NCBI GenBank assembly: GCA_947628745.1
Contig: CANRBB010000004.1
Coordinates: 1 to 41,705 of the forward strand
DNA: 41,705 nucleotides
Reading direction: 5' to 3'
From: an uncultured Bacilli bacterium
GTDB lineage: Bacteria; Bacillota_I; Bacilli_A; RF39; UBA660
Shown here: positions 8,950 to 19,646 of the stretch, piece by piece
Layout: every line of letters starts with the position of its first letter
Position numbering within the stretch: the first letter of the stretch is position 1
Translations under genes and position numbers: made by a program
The notes under the pieces: model-generated
The model's database searches: none
Seen by the model: only the letters and a program-made list of their open reading frames with translations
Told to the model about the DNA's origin: nothing

Positions 8950-9708
8950 ATGTATTATATAAATAAAGACTTCAATATGTATTATGAGATACATGGAAGT
9001 GGTAAAAAAAGTATTGTAATTTTGCCTGGTTGGGGCAATACTAGAGAAACTTTTGAACTATTCATAAACTATTTTAGGGAAAAATATAGAATAATTATTA
9101 TCGATTATCCTGGTTTTGGTAAGAGTAGCTTCCCTAAAAGAGATTTAGATATAAATGATTATGCACAATTAATCAAAGAGTTTTTGGAAGATTTAGGTAT
9201 ATTTAATCCAATAATAATAGCTCATTCCTTTGGTGGTAGAATTGCCACACTACTGTCATCAAAGTATCATATTAAAATAGAAAAAATGGTTTTTATGGAT
9301 GTTGCAGGACTTAGGAGAAAGAGTCTAAAGCGTTGGTTTAAAGTTAAAATATACAAAATCAAGAAATTTTTAATTAAAACTTTTGTTAAAAAGCAACAAG
9401 AAAAGCATTTGGAGAAGCTGAGAAAAAAGTATGGTTCTTCAGATTATAATAGTTTAACTGATGAAATGGCGAAAACTTTCTCTAATATAGTTAACGAAGA
9501 TTTACGTAAATATATTCCTAATATTAAAGAAGAATTATTACTACTTTGGGGAATGAATGATTGTGATACCCCACTAAAGGATGGATATTATTTTAATAAA
9601 AAGGTAGACAATAGTGCTCTTATTATTTTCCCGAGGGGAACACACTTTGTATATTTGGAATATCCTTGTACAGTTTGTAAAATAATTGAAAGTTTTGTAG
9701 AAAATTAA
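8950..9708 (+). CDS. Alpha/beta hydrolase
   Basis: ILPGWGNTRETF oxyanion region, nucleophile elbow AHSFGG, C-terminal LLLWGMNDCDTP and RGTHFVYLEYP. Confidence 0.9.
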   Translation: MYYINKDFNMYYEIHGSGKKSIVILPGWGNTRETFELFINYFREKYRIIIIDYPGFGKSSFPKRDLDINDYAQLIKEFLEDLGIFNPIIIAHSFGGRIATLLSSKYHIKIEKMVFMDVAGLRRKSLKRWFKVKIYKIKKFLIKTFVKKQQEKHLEKLRKKYGSSDYNSLTDEMAKTFSNIVNEDLRKYIPNIKEELLLLWGMNDCDTPLKDGYYFNKKVDNSALIIFPRGTHFVYLEYPCTVCKIIESFVEN

Positions 9709-9738
9709 AAAGTTGCTACAAAATAGTGAGCAACTTTT
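9707..9738. terminator. Bidirectional terminator between convergent hydrolase and proS
   Basis: AAAAGTTGCT-acaaaatagtg-AGCAACTTTT. Confidence 0.8.
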
Positions 9739-11176
9739 AATATTGGATACCCCAAATGACATGATATTGTGCTTTTTCACCACAGCAGACACATTTATCA
9801 TCTATTTTTTCTCCATCCTCGAGTATACATCTTGATTTACAACCTTTAATATTTTTGATTTTTTCTTCGCACTCATCTTTTCCACACCACATGGCATGAA
9901 TAAAACCTGGTTGAGTATTTAATATGTTTTCCATTTCAGTTAAATTGTGAGCCACGTAGGTTAATTCGTTTCTTCTTTTTAATGCTCTTTGATACATATC
10001 TTCGCCTATTTGCTTTAATAATTTGGAAACGCAATCAACAATATTTATATCTAGACTTTCTTCTATTTTCTCTCTAGTATCACGACGAACTAGAACTATT
10101 TTTCCAGCATCCAAATCACGCTTTCCAACTTCAATTCTTATGGGAATTCCATTTACTTCTGCTTCAGCGAATTTAAAGCCTGGCGACTTATTACTATTAT
10201 CAATATATGTATCAATATGTGCCTTTTCTAATTCTTCTTTGTATTTTTCAGTGAGTGAAGTTATTTCATCACTATTACCAATTGGAACAATTACTACTTG
10301 TTTAGGTGCAATTTTAGGAGGTAGGACTAAACCGTAGTTATCACTATGAACCATAATTAAAGCTCCTATCATTCTAGTAGTAGTTCCCCATGAAGTTTGG
10401 TAAGCATACTCTTCTTTATTCTCTCGATTGGTAAATTTTACGTTATAGGCTTTGGAAAAACGTTGCCCAAAGTAGTGAGAAGTTCCCGATTGTAGCGTAA
10501 TGCCATTATACATTAAAGCTTCGTTTGTTAATGTATATTCTGCACCTGAAAACTTTTCTTTTTCTGTTTTTTTACCTTTTATAGACGGAATTAATAACAC
10601 GTCATTGTGGAAACGATGATAGACATCTATCATGTTCAAAGTTTCTTCTTCGGCTTCTTGTTTTGTCTCATGAATAGTGTGGCCCTCTTGCCATAAAAAT
10701 TCGCGACTTCTTAAAAAAGGTCTTGTTTCTTTTTCCCAGCGAAGAACATTACACCACTGATTATATAGCATAGGCAAATCGCGATAAGACTTAACGTGTT
10801 GTTGATAATAATCACAAAAAAGAGTTTCACTGGTTGGTCTAATACATAATTTTTCTTCTAGTTCTTTATTACCGCCAGAAGTAACCCATGCAACTTCAGG
10901 AGAAAAGCCATTAACAAGCTCTTTTTCTTTGTTCAAAAGGTTTTCAGGTATCAAAAGTGGCATTTGACAATTAACATGTCCTAGTTTTTTAAACTCTTGG
11001 TCTAAAATACTTTGCATCTTTTCCCAGATAGCATAACCATTGGGTTCTATTACAATGCACCCTTTAACAGATGAATAGTCAGCTAGTTTAGCTGCTTTTA
11101 TGATATCTGTATACCATTTAGCGAAATCTACTTCTCTTGGTGTTATCTTTTTATTATCTTTTTCCATACTAACCAT
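9737..11176 (-). CDS. proS: Prolyl-tRNA synthetase, archaeal/eukaryotic-like type
   Basis: RPTSETLFCDYYQQHVKSYRDLPMLYNQWCNVLRWE, REFLWQEGHT; ~480 aa with no INS domain; Cys-rich C-terminal domain. Confidence 0.95.
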   Translation of the reverse strand: MVSMEKDNKKITPREVDFAKWYTDIIKAAKLADYSSVKGCIVIEPNGYAIWEKMQSILDQEFKKLGHVNCQMPLLIPENLLNKEKELVNGFSPEVAWVTSGGNKELEEKLCIRPTSETLFCDYYQQHVKSYRDLPMLYNQWCNVLRWEKETRPFLRSREFLWQEGHTIHETKQEAEEETLNMIDVYHRFHNDVLLIPSIKGKKTEKEKFSGAEYTLTNEALMYNGITLQSGTSHYFGQRFSKAYNVKFTNRENKEEYAYQTSWGTTTRMIGALIMVHSDNYGLVLPPKIAPKQVVIVPIGNSDEITSLTEKYKEELEKAHIDTYIDNSNKSPGFKFAEAEVNGIPIRIEVGKRDLDAGKIVLVRRDTREKIEESLDINIVDCVSKLLKQIGEDMYQRALKRRNELTYVAHNLTEMENILNTQPGFIHAMWCGKDECEEKIKNIKGCKSRCILEDGEKIDDKCVCCGEKAQYHVIWGIQY

Positions 11177-11358
11177 TCAATCCTCTCATAATAAAGTCAT
11201 GTATTGCCTATGTAAGACTTTATAACTTCATAATTTTTTACTTTTTATTTTTATATTTTTATTCGTTCAAAAAACACATAGTCATGAAAATTTAAATTTA
11301 TTCACAACTATAAAAATTTTAATTTGCTCAGACTATCTTTTCTTCTTCAAAAAGAAAT

Positions 11359-11574
11359 TTACATGTATTTACTCATTGATTTCATCATCTGATTTATTTG
11401 TTTTTGGTTTGGTTTTCTACCCATTTGAGCCATTAAATCTTTAATCATAGCTTCATTGATTGGGGGATTCTTTTTTAAATATTTTTTCATAACAGTACGG
11501 GCAATAAAAAATCCAATAATTGCTCCTATAATTAATCCTGCTAACACTAATAATATATCATGTACTGGATTCAT
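11359..11574 (-). CDS. yneF: YneF family (UPF0154) small membrane protein
   Basis: N-terminal TM, then KYLKKNPPINEAMIKDLMAQMGRKPNQKQINQMMKSM; follows sirA/tkt as in B. subtilis. Confidence 0.92.
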   Translation of the reverse strand: MNPVHDILLVLAGLIIGAIIGFFIARTVMKKYLKKNPPINEAMIKDLMAQMGRKPNQKQINQMMKSMSKYM

Positions 11575-11720
11575 GTGTTCATCTCCTTTGTCTATTTTAT
11601 TCTACTAAATTTTTTAGTATTCGTAAAGTTTTTATTGCTATTTTGTTATTAAGTGGTATAGATGGCGGAGATATTGGGAAGTGTTTTGACATATTTTATT
11701 AATTATAGATAACATGGTTT

Positions 11721-12143
11721 TTAAGTGTTTTCTACTCTATTTAGGAAGAAATAGTCACCGGTTTCAAAGTCGCAAGCAAAAAGATAGGGTAATTTTTCAT
11801 TTAAGCCTTTGAAAAAGTAGTTATAGTCTTTACTACTCGATATTTTTATGTAGTAATGTTTTATTTCTAAAGTAGATATTTCAGCTAGGTAAAAATTGTT
11901 ATAAATATGTGTATGGCCCCTCTTACTATATGGGATATCTTGATGTAGTTTTAGAAATAAGATTCTGTCCAAATATTCTTTATCAAGAGGCTTTACGAGC
12001 TGTTCTAGGAGTTGTTTACCATAAATAATATTGTCTTTTCTTAAATTATAAACTTGTTTTAAAAGATTATATAGGGAAATTTCATAATCTTTGTATAAGG
12101 CTATATATTCTTCTCTAATATCAAATACAAAAAAAGTTCTCAT
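11721..12143 (-). CDS. sirA: SirA-like sporulation inhibitor of replication
   Basis: Likely start is ATG at 12143 (RBS aggtga). MRTFFVFDIREEYIALYKDYE... and PYLFACDFETGDYFFLNRVEN resemble SirA/YneE. Located tkt-sirA-yneF as in B. subtilis. Confidence 0.8.
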   Translation of the reverse strand: MRTFFVFDIREEYIALYKDYEISLYNLLKQVYNLRKDNIIYGKQLLEQLVKPLDKEYLDRILFLKLHQDIPYSKRGHTHIYNNFYLAEISTLEIKHYYIKISSSKDYNYFFKGLNEKLPYLFACDFETGDYFFLNRVENT

Positions 12144-12195
12144 GTTATCACCTATATTAGTATAAACTATGAGAACTGTTGAATATTGTCGTTTT

Positions 12196-14172
12196 TTATT
12201 TAATGAGATTTTCAACTTTTTCTTCAAGGCTATCAATGTCAAAACCATATTTTTTTAGAACATCTTCTGGTTTTCCACTATTCCCATAAGTTTCTTGGGA
12301 GATAATGTATTTGTCATTGAATATTAATTTATTCCAAATTTGTCCGGGAGCCTTTTCAATCACGATTTTTCTTTTTTCAACGGGTAGAACCTCATCTATA
12401 TAACTATCTTCTTGGTCTAAAAATAAGTTTAAAGATGGCATACTTACGACACGTAAATCGAAGCCTTTGATAAAGAGGCGATTGCTTACTTCAAGTGCTT
12501 GGTGAACGTCCTCTCCTGAAGATATGATGATGCCATCTAAATTTCTCTGCTCGTGGCGGAGAATGTAGCCTCCCTTTTTTACACTATTAATGGAGGTGTT
12601 TTCAAGGATGGGCAATTTAGTTTTAGATAGGACAATAGCTGCTGGTTTCAATGTTGCCATAATATTTTTGTAAGTTCCCGCAATCTCATTGACATCGCAA
12701 GGCCTATATACGTCTAAATTGATAAGGTTGCGAAGAATATTTAACTGTTCTACTGGCTGATGGGTTGGTCCATCTTCGCCAACAGAAATAGAGTCATGAG
12801 TAAACATATAAATAACTGGTAAATTCATCATCGTCGCAAGACGCATGGATGGAATTAAGTAACTACTAAAAGCTAAGAAAGTTGAGCCATATGCTCTATA
12901 TCCTGCTAAACTAATACCATTTAGGATTGAACCCATAGCGTGTTCGCGAACACCAAAATAAATGTTTCGACCAGCATAATTGTTAGCTGTAAAGTCTCCA
13001 CCATCTGTTATATAGTTTTGACAACTACTAAATAAGTCGGCACTACCACCAAATAATAATTTGTTTTCCTTAGCATATGAATTTAAAATGCGACCATTAC
13101 TTGCTCTTAATTCTTCTTGATTATTTAATGATAAATCTAAGTCACTGATACTAATTTCTGTATTATAATTTGCGAGGCTATTTAAGAATAGTTGATCATT
13201 TTCTGTTAGAGTGCTTACCTGTTCATTATAGTCAGTTACTAAATTTTTGTTACGCTCTGTGATAAGATATTGAAAATCTTCCATGGCTTCACTAGAAACG
13301 GTAAACGCTACATCTCTGATGCCAAGTTTTTCTTTGATGCTGGAAATATCATCTTTGGCAAGAGGTTTTCCATGGCATAAGTTACTACCTTGTAACTTGG
13401 AAAATTGGCCAATATTTGTCCTTACTTCTATCAAAGTTGGTTTATCACTTGTTTTGGCTTGATCAATGGCGTTACTAATCATATTATAATCTTCACCATC
13501 TAAAACTTCATATGTATTCCAGCCTAGAGCTTCATAGAGGAGACGGACATTTGAGGTAAATGATAAATTAGTTTTACCGTCTAATGAGGTCTGATTAGAA
13601 TCGTATAAAACTATTAAATTATTTAATTTGAGAGTTCCTGCGAGAGAAGCAGCCTCATAGCTTACTCCCTCCATGAGATCACCATCGCTACAAAGTACAT
13701 AAGTATTATAGTTTACAACATTGTTTTTAGTTTCTAAGAGAGCGCTTGTGTGTTTTTGAGCCATACAAATGCCAACAGCATTTGCCAATCCTTCTCCTAA
13801 AGGCCCTGTTGAAGAGTCAACTCCTGGTGTTTTCCCATACTCAGGATGACCGGGAGTAAGCGAATCTAGTTGTCGAAATTTCTTAAGGTCTTCAAGCTCA
13901 ATTTCGTATCCTGCCATATATAGCGTAGCATAAAGAAGACTTGAAGCATGCCCTGCACTTAGTATAAAACGATCACGATTATAAAAGTTTGGATGGCTAG
14001 GATCTACTCTTAGATGATGTGCATAAATAGTGTAAATAATGGGAGCAGCATCTAGAACTATACCCGGATGCCCACTTTGTGCCTCATCAATCATATCAAT
14101 ACCTAAAAGTCTAATGGTATCAATTATTTTTTGTTCATTAATTGGATTGTCATTGTTCTTTATCACACGCAT
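12196..14172 (-). CDS. tkt: Transketolase
   Basis: AQSGHPG, CSDGDLMEGVSYEAASLAGTLKLNNLIVLYDSN, FTHDSISVGEDGPTHQPVEQL. Confidence 0.97.
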   Translation of the reverse strand: MRVIKNNDNPINEQKIIDTIRLLGIDMIDEAQSGHPGIVLDAAPIIYTIYAHHLRVDPSHPNFYNRDRFILSAGHASSLLYATLYMAGYEIELEDLKKFRQLDSLTPGHPEYGKTPGVDSSTGPLGEGLANAVGICMAQKHTSALLETKNNVVNYNTYVLCSDGDLMEGVSYEAASLAGTLKLNNLIVLYDSNQTSLDGKTNLSFTSNVRLLYEALGWNTYEVLDGEDYNMISNAIDQAKTSDKPTLIEVRTNIGQFSKLQGSNLCHGKPLAKDDISSIKEKLGIRDVAFTVSSEAMEDFQYLITERNKNLVTDYNEQVSTLTENDQLFLNSLANYNTEISISDLDLSLNNQEELRASNGRILNSYAKENKLLFGGSADLFSSCQNYITDGGDFTANNYAGRNIYFGVREHAMGSILNGISLAGYRAYGSTFLAFSSYLIPSMRLATMMNLPVIYMFTHDSISVGEDGPTHQPVEQLNILRNLINLDVYRPCDVNEIAGTYKNIMATLKPAAIVLSKTKLPILENTSINSVKKGGYILRHEQRNLDGIIISSGEDVHQALEVSNRLFIKGFDLRVVSMPSLNLFLDQEDSYIDEVLPVEKRKIVIEKAPGQIWNKLIFNDKYIISQETYGNSGKPEDVLKKYGFDIDSLEEKVENLIK

Positions 14173-14399
14173 AATAATTTCTCCTTTTGATTATATTATA
14201 CATTCTAGTAAGGTACATTTCAACTTTTTATTAATTATCAAAACTTTAAGGTTTCATTAATGATTAAAGATTTCATTTTTATCAACTTCATTTTTTATCA
14301 ATTAGTAATGAGTGGACCTTAAAACAGAATATTTCTTTATACTTTTACAAACATTAATTTAAGGTAAACAAAAAGATATATCGGTCGCTCTTTTAGTTT

Positions 14400-15083
14400 T
14401 TATCTATTATGTTTGTCATCTAAAATAAGCTTGATAATCTCTTCGTTTATTTCTTCAATCGATTTTAATTTTTTATCTTTAGTACATTCAATTTTATCCC
14501 AACCATATAACTCAGATAATTCTATGTATGCATCTTCACTTCTTTTAAGATAGTCGGAATCTTTTTCTATGCTATCTTTTATATCTCTTTCATCCAATAA
14601 TTGCATAATATTTTCGTATGGGACGTGTAATAAGATGGTTTTATCTGGTTTGGGTAAACCGAGTAACCAATATTCTAATTTATCAATCCATTGATACATA
14701 TAAAATCTTTCATCTTTATCGAGAATCTTACTTCCTTGGTAAGCCATATTTGAGGTTGTATATCTATCAAGAATAATGTAGTATCCCTCATTATAATAGC
14801 TCATAATCTTATCAATATTGTATTTTCGGTCAGCTGCATAATAAAGGGCTGCTATTTGGGGATTTACATTGGGAGCCTTTTCGTCAAAAAAACTTTGACC
14901 AGTTCGGCCTAGATAACACTCTCCTATAATTCTACCAGTGGGAGTATCATACATAGGAAAACTTAGGCGCATGCATTTTAGGCCTTTTTCGGTTAACCTC
15001 TGTTCTATAAGCTTGGTTTGAGTTTCCTTGCCAGAACAATCTGTTCCTTCTATAACAATAAACTTACCTTTCATTCTTATCAC
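14400..15083 (-). CDS. tmk: Thymidylate kinase family protein (variant P-loop)
   Basis: FIVIEGTDCSGKETQTKL P-loop; IILDRYTTSNMAYQGSK; KPDKTILLHVP. Confidence 0.85.
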   Translation of the reverse strand: MIRMKGKFIVIEGTDCSGKETQTKLIEQRLTEKGLKCMRLSFPMYDTPTGRIIGECYLGRTGQSFFDEKAPNVNPQIAALYYAADRKYNIDKIMSYYNEGYYIILDRYTTSNMAYQGSKILDKDERFYMYQWIDKLEYWLLGLPKPDKTILLHVPYENIMQLLDERDIKDSIEKDSDYLKRSEDAYIELSELYGWDKIECTKDKKLKSIEEINEEIIKLILDDKHNR

Positions 15084-15285
15084 ACCCTTTAAGAAACATG
15101 TTATGATAATGTTTTGTTTAATAATAGATATTTTTCCTTAATATTTAAACATTAAATTAACTTTAACTTAAAATTATTATATCACTCGAACAAAGTTTTA
15201 ACAAGAACTGGATTATTATTTAAGTTGTTTTTTATGATTAATTAAGTTATTTAAAGGAAACTGGTGTAAACAGCATGCTAGAAAT

Positions 15286-15870
15286 TTATATGGCTATTAT
15301 GTTATTATCCTCGTCAAATTTTAAAAGAAAGGCTTTGCGACTAGCCAAATAATCACACATATGGACAAATTTTTGGTATTTAGTTGTGGGTCTTTGCAAA
15401 ACTTCGTTGCCATTATAATCTGTTGTCCAATTTCCCATATGCGTTTCTACTACCGAAGTAACTAAATCAAGTTGTTCGGTAGTTAAAGCTAAGCTTGGAC
15501 TGTTTTCTTTTAAGTAGTTACTAATTAAGAGAGGATGATCAAATCTAGTATATTTTTCTTCATTTAAGCCTTTTTTCAAGCCATCATGTAATATGAGCCC
15601 CATTATCATTAAGTCTTTTTCGTCGCTTTTATACTTGTTACCAATAACATCATTTTCTAATAATTCATAAGCAAATCTGACGGCAGCTTTGGTATGTCTT
15701 ACTAGCCCACCTTTACCTTGAGCATACTCGGGATGATATTTTCCTGTTGATGCTGCCTCTACTGAAAAAAAGTAATCAGGTAGCAAATTAATCATGGTTT
15801 TAGCACTTTCTTTAATATTAACATTTTTAATGTAATTGAGTTCTTTTTCAAATATAGCTTCTTTATTCAT
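15286..15870 (-). CDS. HD-domain phosphohydrolase
   Basis: GGLVRHTKAAVRFA...MGLILHDGLKKG...FDHPLLISNYL...VVETHMGNW metal-binding pattern. Confidence 0.8.
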   Translation of the reverse strand: MNKEAIFEKELNYIKNVNIKESAKTMINLLPDYFFSVEAASTGKYHPEYAQGKGGLVRHTKAAVRFAYELLENDVIGNKYKSDEKDLMIMGLILHDGLKKGLNEEKYTRFDHPLLISNYLKENSPSLALTTEQLDLVTSVVETHMGNWTTDYNGNEVLQRPTTKYQKFVHMCDYLASRKAFLLKFDEDNNIIAI

Positions 15871-15876
15871 ACTTCT

Positions 15877-16983
15877 TCACCTCATAAAATTTATTAAAAT
15901 ATTGTTCATAATGTACCACTTCTCAAATGGTATCATTAAATTATTATGACTGCAAACTATTTTTTTGTCTTTCAGTAAGTCTTGATATGGAAAAACTGTA
16001 GCTAGTTCACATCCAAATTTTTGTTTAAAATGATTAAGATTGACGCCAGTATTTAGTCTCAAGCCTAAAATTAATTCATATGACATCTCATCAAGGGTAT
16101 TTATTTCTTCATTTGTTTTAGTGTTATTTCCTTTTAAATAATTAGTAAGGCTCATGGTATTAGTGCTTCTAATATTATTTATATAACTACTGGCGCCAAG
16201 TCCAAAGCCATAGTAACGTTCGTTGTGCCAATAAGTAAGATTATGTTTTGATTGATAACCTTTTTTGGCAAAATTACTAACCTCGTAATGTTCATAACCT
16301 TGTTTTGTTAAAACTGTGTGGATATAGTTATACATTTCTAAGTCTTCCTCTTCACTAATGGGTTTTAAATCGTCTATATAAAACTGAGTATGTGGTGATA
16401 TCATAAGAGAATAGGTAGAAATATGTTCCACTTTTAAAGATAGAATAAAATCAAGATCTTTTTTTAGGATTGTAATATCAGCAAAGGGAAAGGCATACAT
16501 TAAGTCTACGTTTATATTATTAAAACCTAATTCTCTGGCACTAGTGATTATTTTTCTTACTGCTTTTAAGTCTAGACTTCTGTTTAATTTCTGTAAACTT
16601 AAGGGATTTGTCGTTTCAATGCCAAAGCTTAAGCGATTAACACCATACTTTTTAAATAATGCCAGTTTTTCCGGAGTGATGCTATCAAAATTACACTCAA
16701 TAGTAAATTCATATGCAGTATCTTTTTTTAAGCAGGAGATAATCTCAAAGAGCATTTCTAATTCTTCTATATTTAAACTGCTAGGGGTTCCTCCTCCGAT
16801 ATAAATTGTCTTAAGAGCTTCTTTTTGATAAGTTGCTTTAATTTCTTCACTTAATTTGGCTAAATATTTTTTAATAAAGTTACTATTATAAAGAACCTTA
16901 CAGAAATCACAATAAGTACAAATATTATTGCAAAAAGGAATATGTATATAACACGAATTACTTTCTCTTTTTACTACTGCCAT
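15877..16983 (-). CDS. hemW: HemW-like radical SAM protein (formerly HemN-like)
   Basis: CYIHIPFCNNICTYCDFCK Fe-S motif; YIGGGTPSSL; next to lepA. Confidence 0.94.
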   Translation of the reverse strand: MAVVKRESNSCYIHIPFCNNICTYCDFCKVLYNSNFIKKYLAKLSEEIKATYQKEALKTIYIGGGTPSSLNIEELEMLFEIISCLKKDTAYEFTIECNFDSITPEKLALFKKYGVNRLSFGIETTNPLSLQKLNRSLDLKAVRKIITSARELGFNNINVDLMYAFPFADITILKKDLDFILSLKVEHISTYSLMISPHTQFYIDDLKPISEEEDLEMYNYIHTVLTKQGYEHYEVSNFAKKGYQSKHNLTYWHNERYYGFGLGASSYINNIRSTNTMSLTNYLKGNNTKTNEEINTLDEMSYELILGLRLNTGVNLNHFKQKFGCELATVFPYQDLLKDKKIVCSHNNLMIPFEKWYIMNNILINFMR

Positions 16984-17404
16984 TAAATTGACCTGTTTCT
17001 TTGTCTCTTAAAATATCATTATTGTTATAGGAATTAGTGCCACCTTTAATTTGACCCATGTGTTTGTTATCTTTTCTTTTCTTTTTAATAAAAGCTAATA
17101 TACTTACTTGTTCGCTCGTTAGTTCAGAACTATCTAGACGAGCTACTAAATGGGCTGCTAAATGGTCGGTGTGAGATAGTTTTTGAATATTTTCTTCTAT
17201 AAATAGTTTTTTAATGTTAACCGACAAATCTCGCCCAACAGTTGAGCTTGAGGTTTGAATATTTAACTTGATTAATTTTTGAGCTAATTCCTCATCACTG
17301 ATATTACCATTTTCTTGGACAAATAATTCGAGTGTTTTTAAAATTCTAGTTTGTTTCTGTAACTTATTATTTAAGACTTGCTCTTCTCGTTCTTTTCTTG
17401 TCAT
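16958..17404 (-). CDS. Hypothetical protein with probable N-terminal HTH
   Basis: Overlaps hemW and lepA ends. [26 protein letters not shown] looks helix-turn-helix-like. Basic Asn-rich C-terminus. Confidence 0.65.
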   Translation of the reverse strand: MTRKEREEQVLNNKLQKQTRILKTLELFVQENGNISDEELAQKLIKLNIQTSSSTVGRDLSVNIKKLFIEENIQKLSHTDHLAAHLVARLDSSELTSEQVSILAFIKKKRKDNKHMGQIKGGTNSYNNNDILRDKETGQFNGSSKKRK

Positions 17405-19218
17405 TTATTTTCACCATCCATACTTAAAACGCTCATAAAAGCTTCTTGTGGAAGTTCAACACTACCAATTTTTTTCATCTTTTTCTTACCTTCCTTTTGT
17501 TTTTCTAAAAGTTTTTTCTTGCGAGTTATATCACCACCATAACATTTGGCTAAAACATCTTTGCGAAGAGCCTTGACTGTGCTACGAGCTATAACATGAT
17601 TCCCAATGGATGCTTGAATGGGAATTTCGAAAAGTTGACGAGGAATTACTTCTTTTAGTTTTTCAACTACGGTTTTACCTCGTTTATAAGCAAAATCTTT
17701 GTGAACAATCGTGCTTAAGGCATCGACTACTGCGCCGTTTAACAAAATATCCATTTTGACTAAGTCACTGGCTTGGTAACCTATTATTTCATAATCAAAT
17801 GAAGCATAACCTTTAGTAGCCGATTTTAGTTTGTCAAAGAAATCGTAAACAATTTCAGCTAGGGGCAATTCATAACGGATATTTACTCTCGCCTCATCTA
17901 TATATTCCATGGATAAATAGCGTCCTCTTTTATCCTGGCATAGTTCCATAATGGGTCCAATATATTCACTAGGTGTAAAAATATTTGTTTTGATAAAAGG
18001 TTCCTCAGTAGATTTAATTTTACTTTTATCGGGCATTTTACTGGGAGTATCAATTTCAAGTTGCTCCAAATTGGTAAGTGTTACTTTGTAGATAACTGAT
18101 GGAGCTGTTGTAATGATATCAATATTAAATTCTCTAGTAATGCGTTCTTTAATGATGTCCATATGCAAGAGTCCAAGGAAGCCACAACGGAACCCGAAGC
18201 CAAGGGCACTAGATGTCTCAGGTGCAAATTCTAGGGAAGCGTCGTTTAATTTTAATTTGTTTAGGGCTTCACGGAGAGCTTCAAATTTGACACTTTCTAC
18301 TGGGTAAAGGCCACAGAAAACCATAGATTTCATAGGTTTATATCCAGCAAGAGGAATATTAGTATAGTGTTGTTCTGAAGTTATAGTATCTCCAACCTTT
18401 ACAGCTCTAATATCTTTAATTGAGGCTACTATATGGCAAACCTCTCCAGCACTTATACTCGTTTTAGCTACCTCCTTGGGAGTATTTACAAATAATTCTG
18501 TAACCACAAAATCTCGATTTGATTCAAGCATATGAATAGTATCACCTACTGAGAGGGTTCCGTTCATAATTCGGGCAGCAATTATTACTCCGCGGTAAGA
18601 ATCAAAAATACTATCAAAAATGAGAGCTTGAAGGGGGGCCTTACAATTTCCCTTAGGGGGAGATATCTTTTGAATAATAGTTTCAACTAATTTTTCTACT
18701 CCCACTCCCGTCTTCGCACTAGTCAAAATGACTTCATCTTCTTTAAAACCAAATATTTTTTCTAGTTCCGCTAAGACTTTGGGAATGTTAGCGTTAGGTA
18801 AATCAATTTTATTAATAACGGGAATAATGGTTAAATCATTTTCAAGAGCTAAAAACATATTAGCGAGTGTTTGGGCCTCTATACCTTGACAAGCATCTAC
18901 AACTAATATTGCACCATCGCAAGAAGCAAGGCTTCTACTAACTTCATAGGAAAAATCGACATGACCTGGTGTATCAATTAAATTTAATAAATAATCTTCG
19001 CCTTTATAATGATATTTTAAGGTAGCTGTATTAAGTTTAATAGTAATACCACGCTCCCTTTCAATATCCATTGAATCTAAAATTTGATTTTTGGCTTCTC
19101 TTTGCGAAATAGCACCGCACACTTCAAGGATGCGATCGGCTAAGGTACTCTTGCCATGGTCAATGTGAGCTATAATTGAAAAGTTACGAATGTTTTCTTG
19201 TTTCATTGTTTTCACCAC
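17401..19218 (-). CDS. lepA: Elongation factor 4 (LepA)
   Basis: [50 protein letters not shown]-terminal [26 protein letters not shown]. Confidence 0.98.
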   Translation of the reverse strand: MVKTMKQENIRNFSIIAHIDHGKSTLADRILEVCGAISQREAKNQILDSMDIERERGITIKLNTATLKYHYKGEDYLLNLIDTPGHVDFSYEVSRSLASCDGAILVVDACQGIEAQTLANMFLALENDLTIIPVINKIDLPNANIPKVLAELEKIFGFKEDEVILTSAKTGVGVEKLVETIIQKISPPKGNCKAPLQALIFDSIFDSYRGVIIAARIMNGTLSVGDTIHMLESNRDFVVTELFVNTPKEVAKTSISAGEVCHIVASIKDIRAVKVGDTITSEQHYTNIPLAGYKPMKSMVFCGLYPVESVKFEALREALNKLKLNDASLEFAPETSSALGFGFRCGFLGLLHMDIIKERITREFNIDIITTAPSVIYKVTLTNLEQLEIDTPSKMPDKSKIKSTEEPFIKTNIFTPSEYIGPIMELCQDKRGRYLSMEYIDEARVNIRYELPLAEIVYDFFDKLKSATKGYASFDYEIIGYQASDLVKMDILLNGAVVDALSTIVHKDFAYKRGKTVVEKLKEVIPRQLFEIPIQASIGNHVIARSTVKALRKDVLAKCYGGDITRKKKLLEKQKEGKKKMKKIGSVELPQEAFMSVLSMDGENK

Positions 19219-19264
19219 TGTATAGATTATATCATAATTAAGTAAAAGAAAAAAGAGTAAGTAA

Positions 19265-19645
19265 TTACTCTCCTACAACGGTAGTTTCTTGTTCTTGGTC
19301 AAATATACTATTGTTGATGTCAAAGACACTTGGAGTATTTTCAACATCGACTTCAACTGTATTTTTATGTTGATATTCGGATAATGCCTTTTCTAGTCCT
19401 TCTTTAAAGTCCATTTCTTCTTTATCTGAATATCCTCTAAAATCAACTCTTTCAATTTGATCATTATTAAATAGGCATATTTCATTAGAATTTATGATTC
19501 CCTCAGGATATAAGCATCCAGTATAGTCATATAATACTTCTTTATTGTTGTTGTCAATTGAACAGAAACCAGTAATCATTACTCTCTTAGTGCCACCTTT
19601 TAATAAGACAACTGAGCCAACTGGTAGAAATCTATCTTTTATCAT
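19265..19645 (-). CDS. DUF4176-like protein (T7SS-associated)
   Basis: [24 protein letters not shown]...[11 protein letters not shown] pattern of DUF4176 proteins found in T7SS loci. Confidence 0.75.
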   Translation of the reverse strand: MIKDRFLPVGSVVLLKGGTKRVMITGFCSIDNNNKEVLYDYTGCLYPEGIINSNEICLFNNDQIERVDFRGYSDKEEMDFKEGLEKALSEYQHKNTVEVDVENTPSVFDINNSIFDQEQETTVVGE

Positions 19646-19646
19646 T

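Noticed and set aside
10023-10337. Antisense ORF within proS
   Set aside because: Shadow ORF; no supporting features.
11177-11358. Possible T-box leader upstream of proS
   Set aside because: No T-box sequence or antiterminator/terminator pair could be identified.
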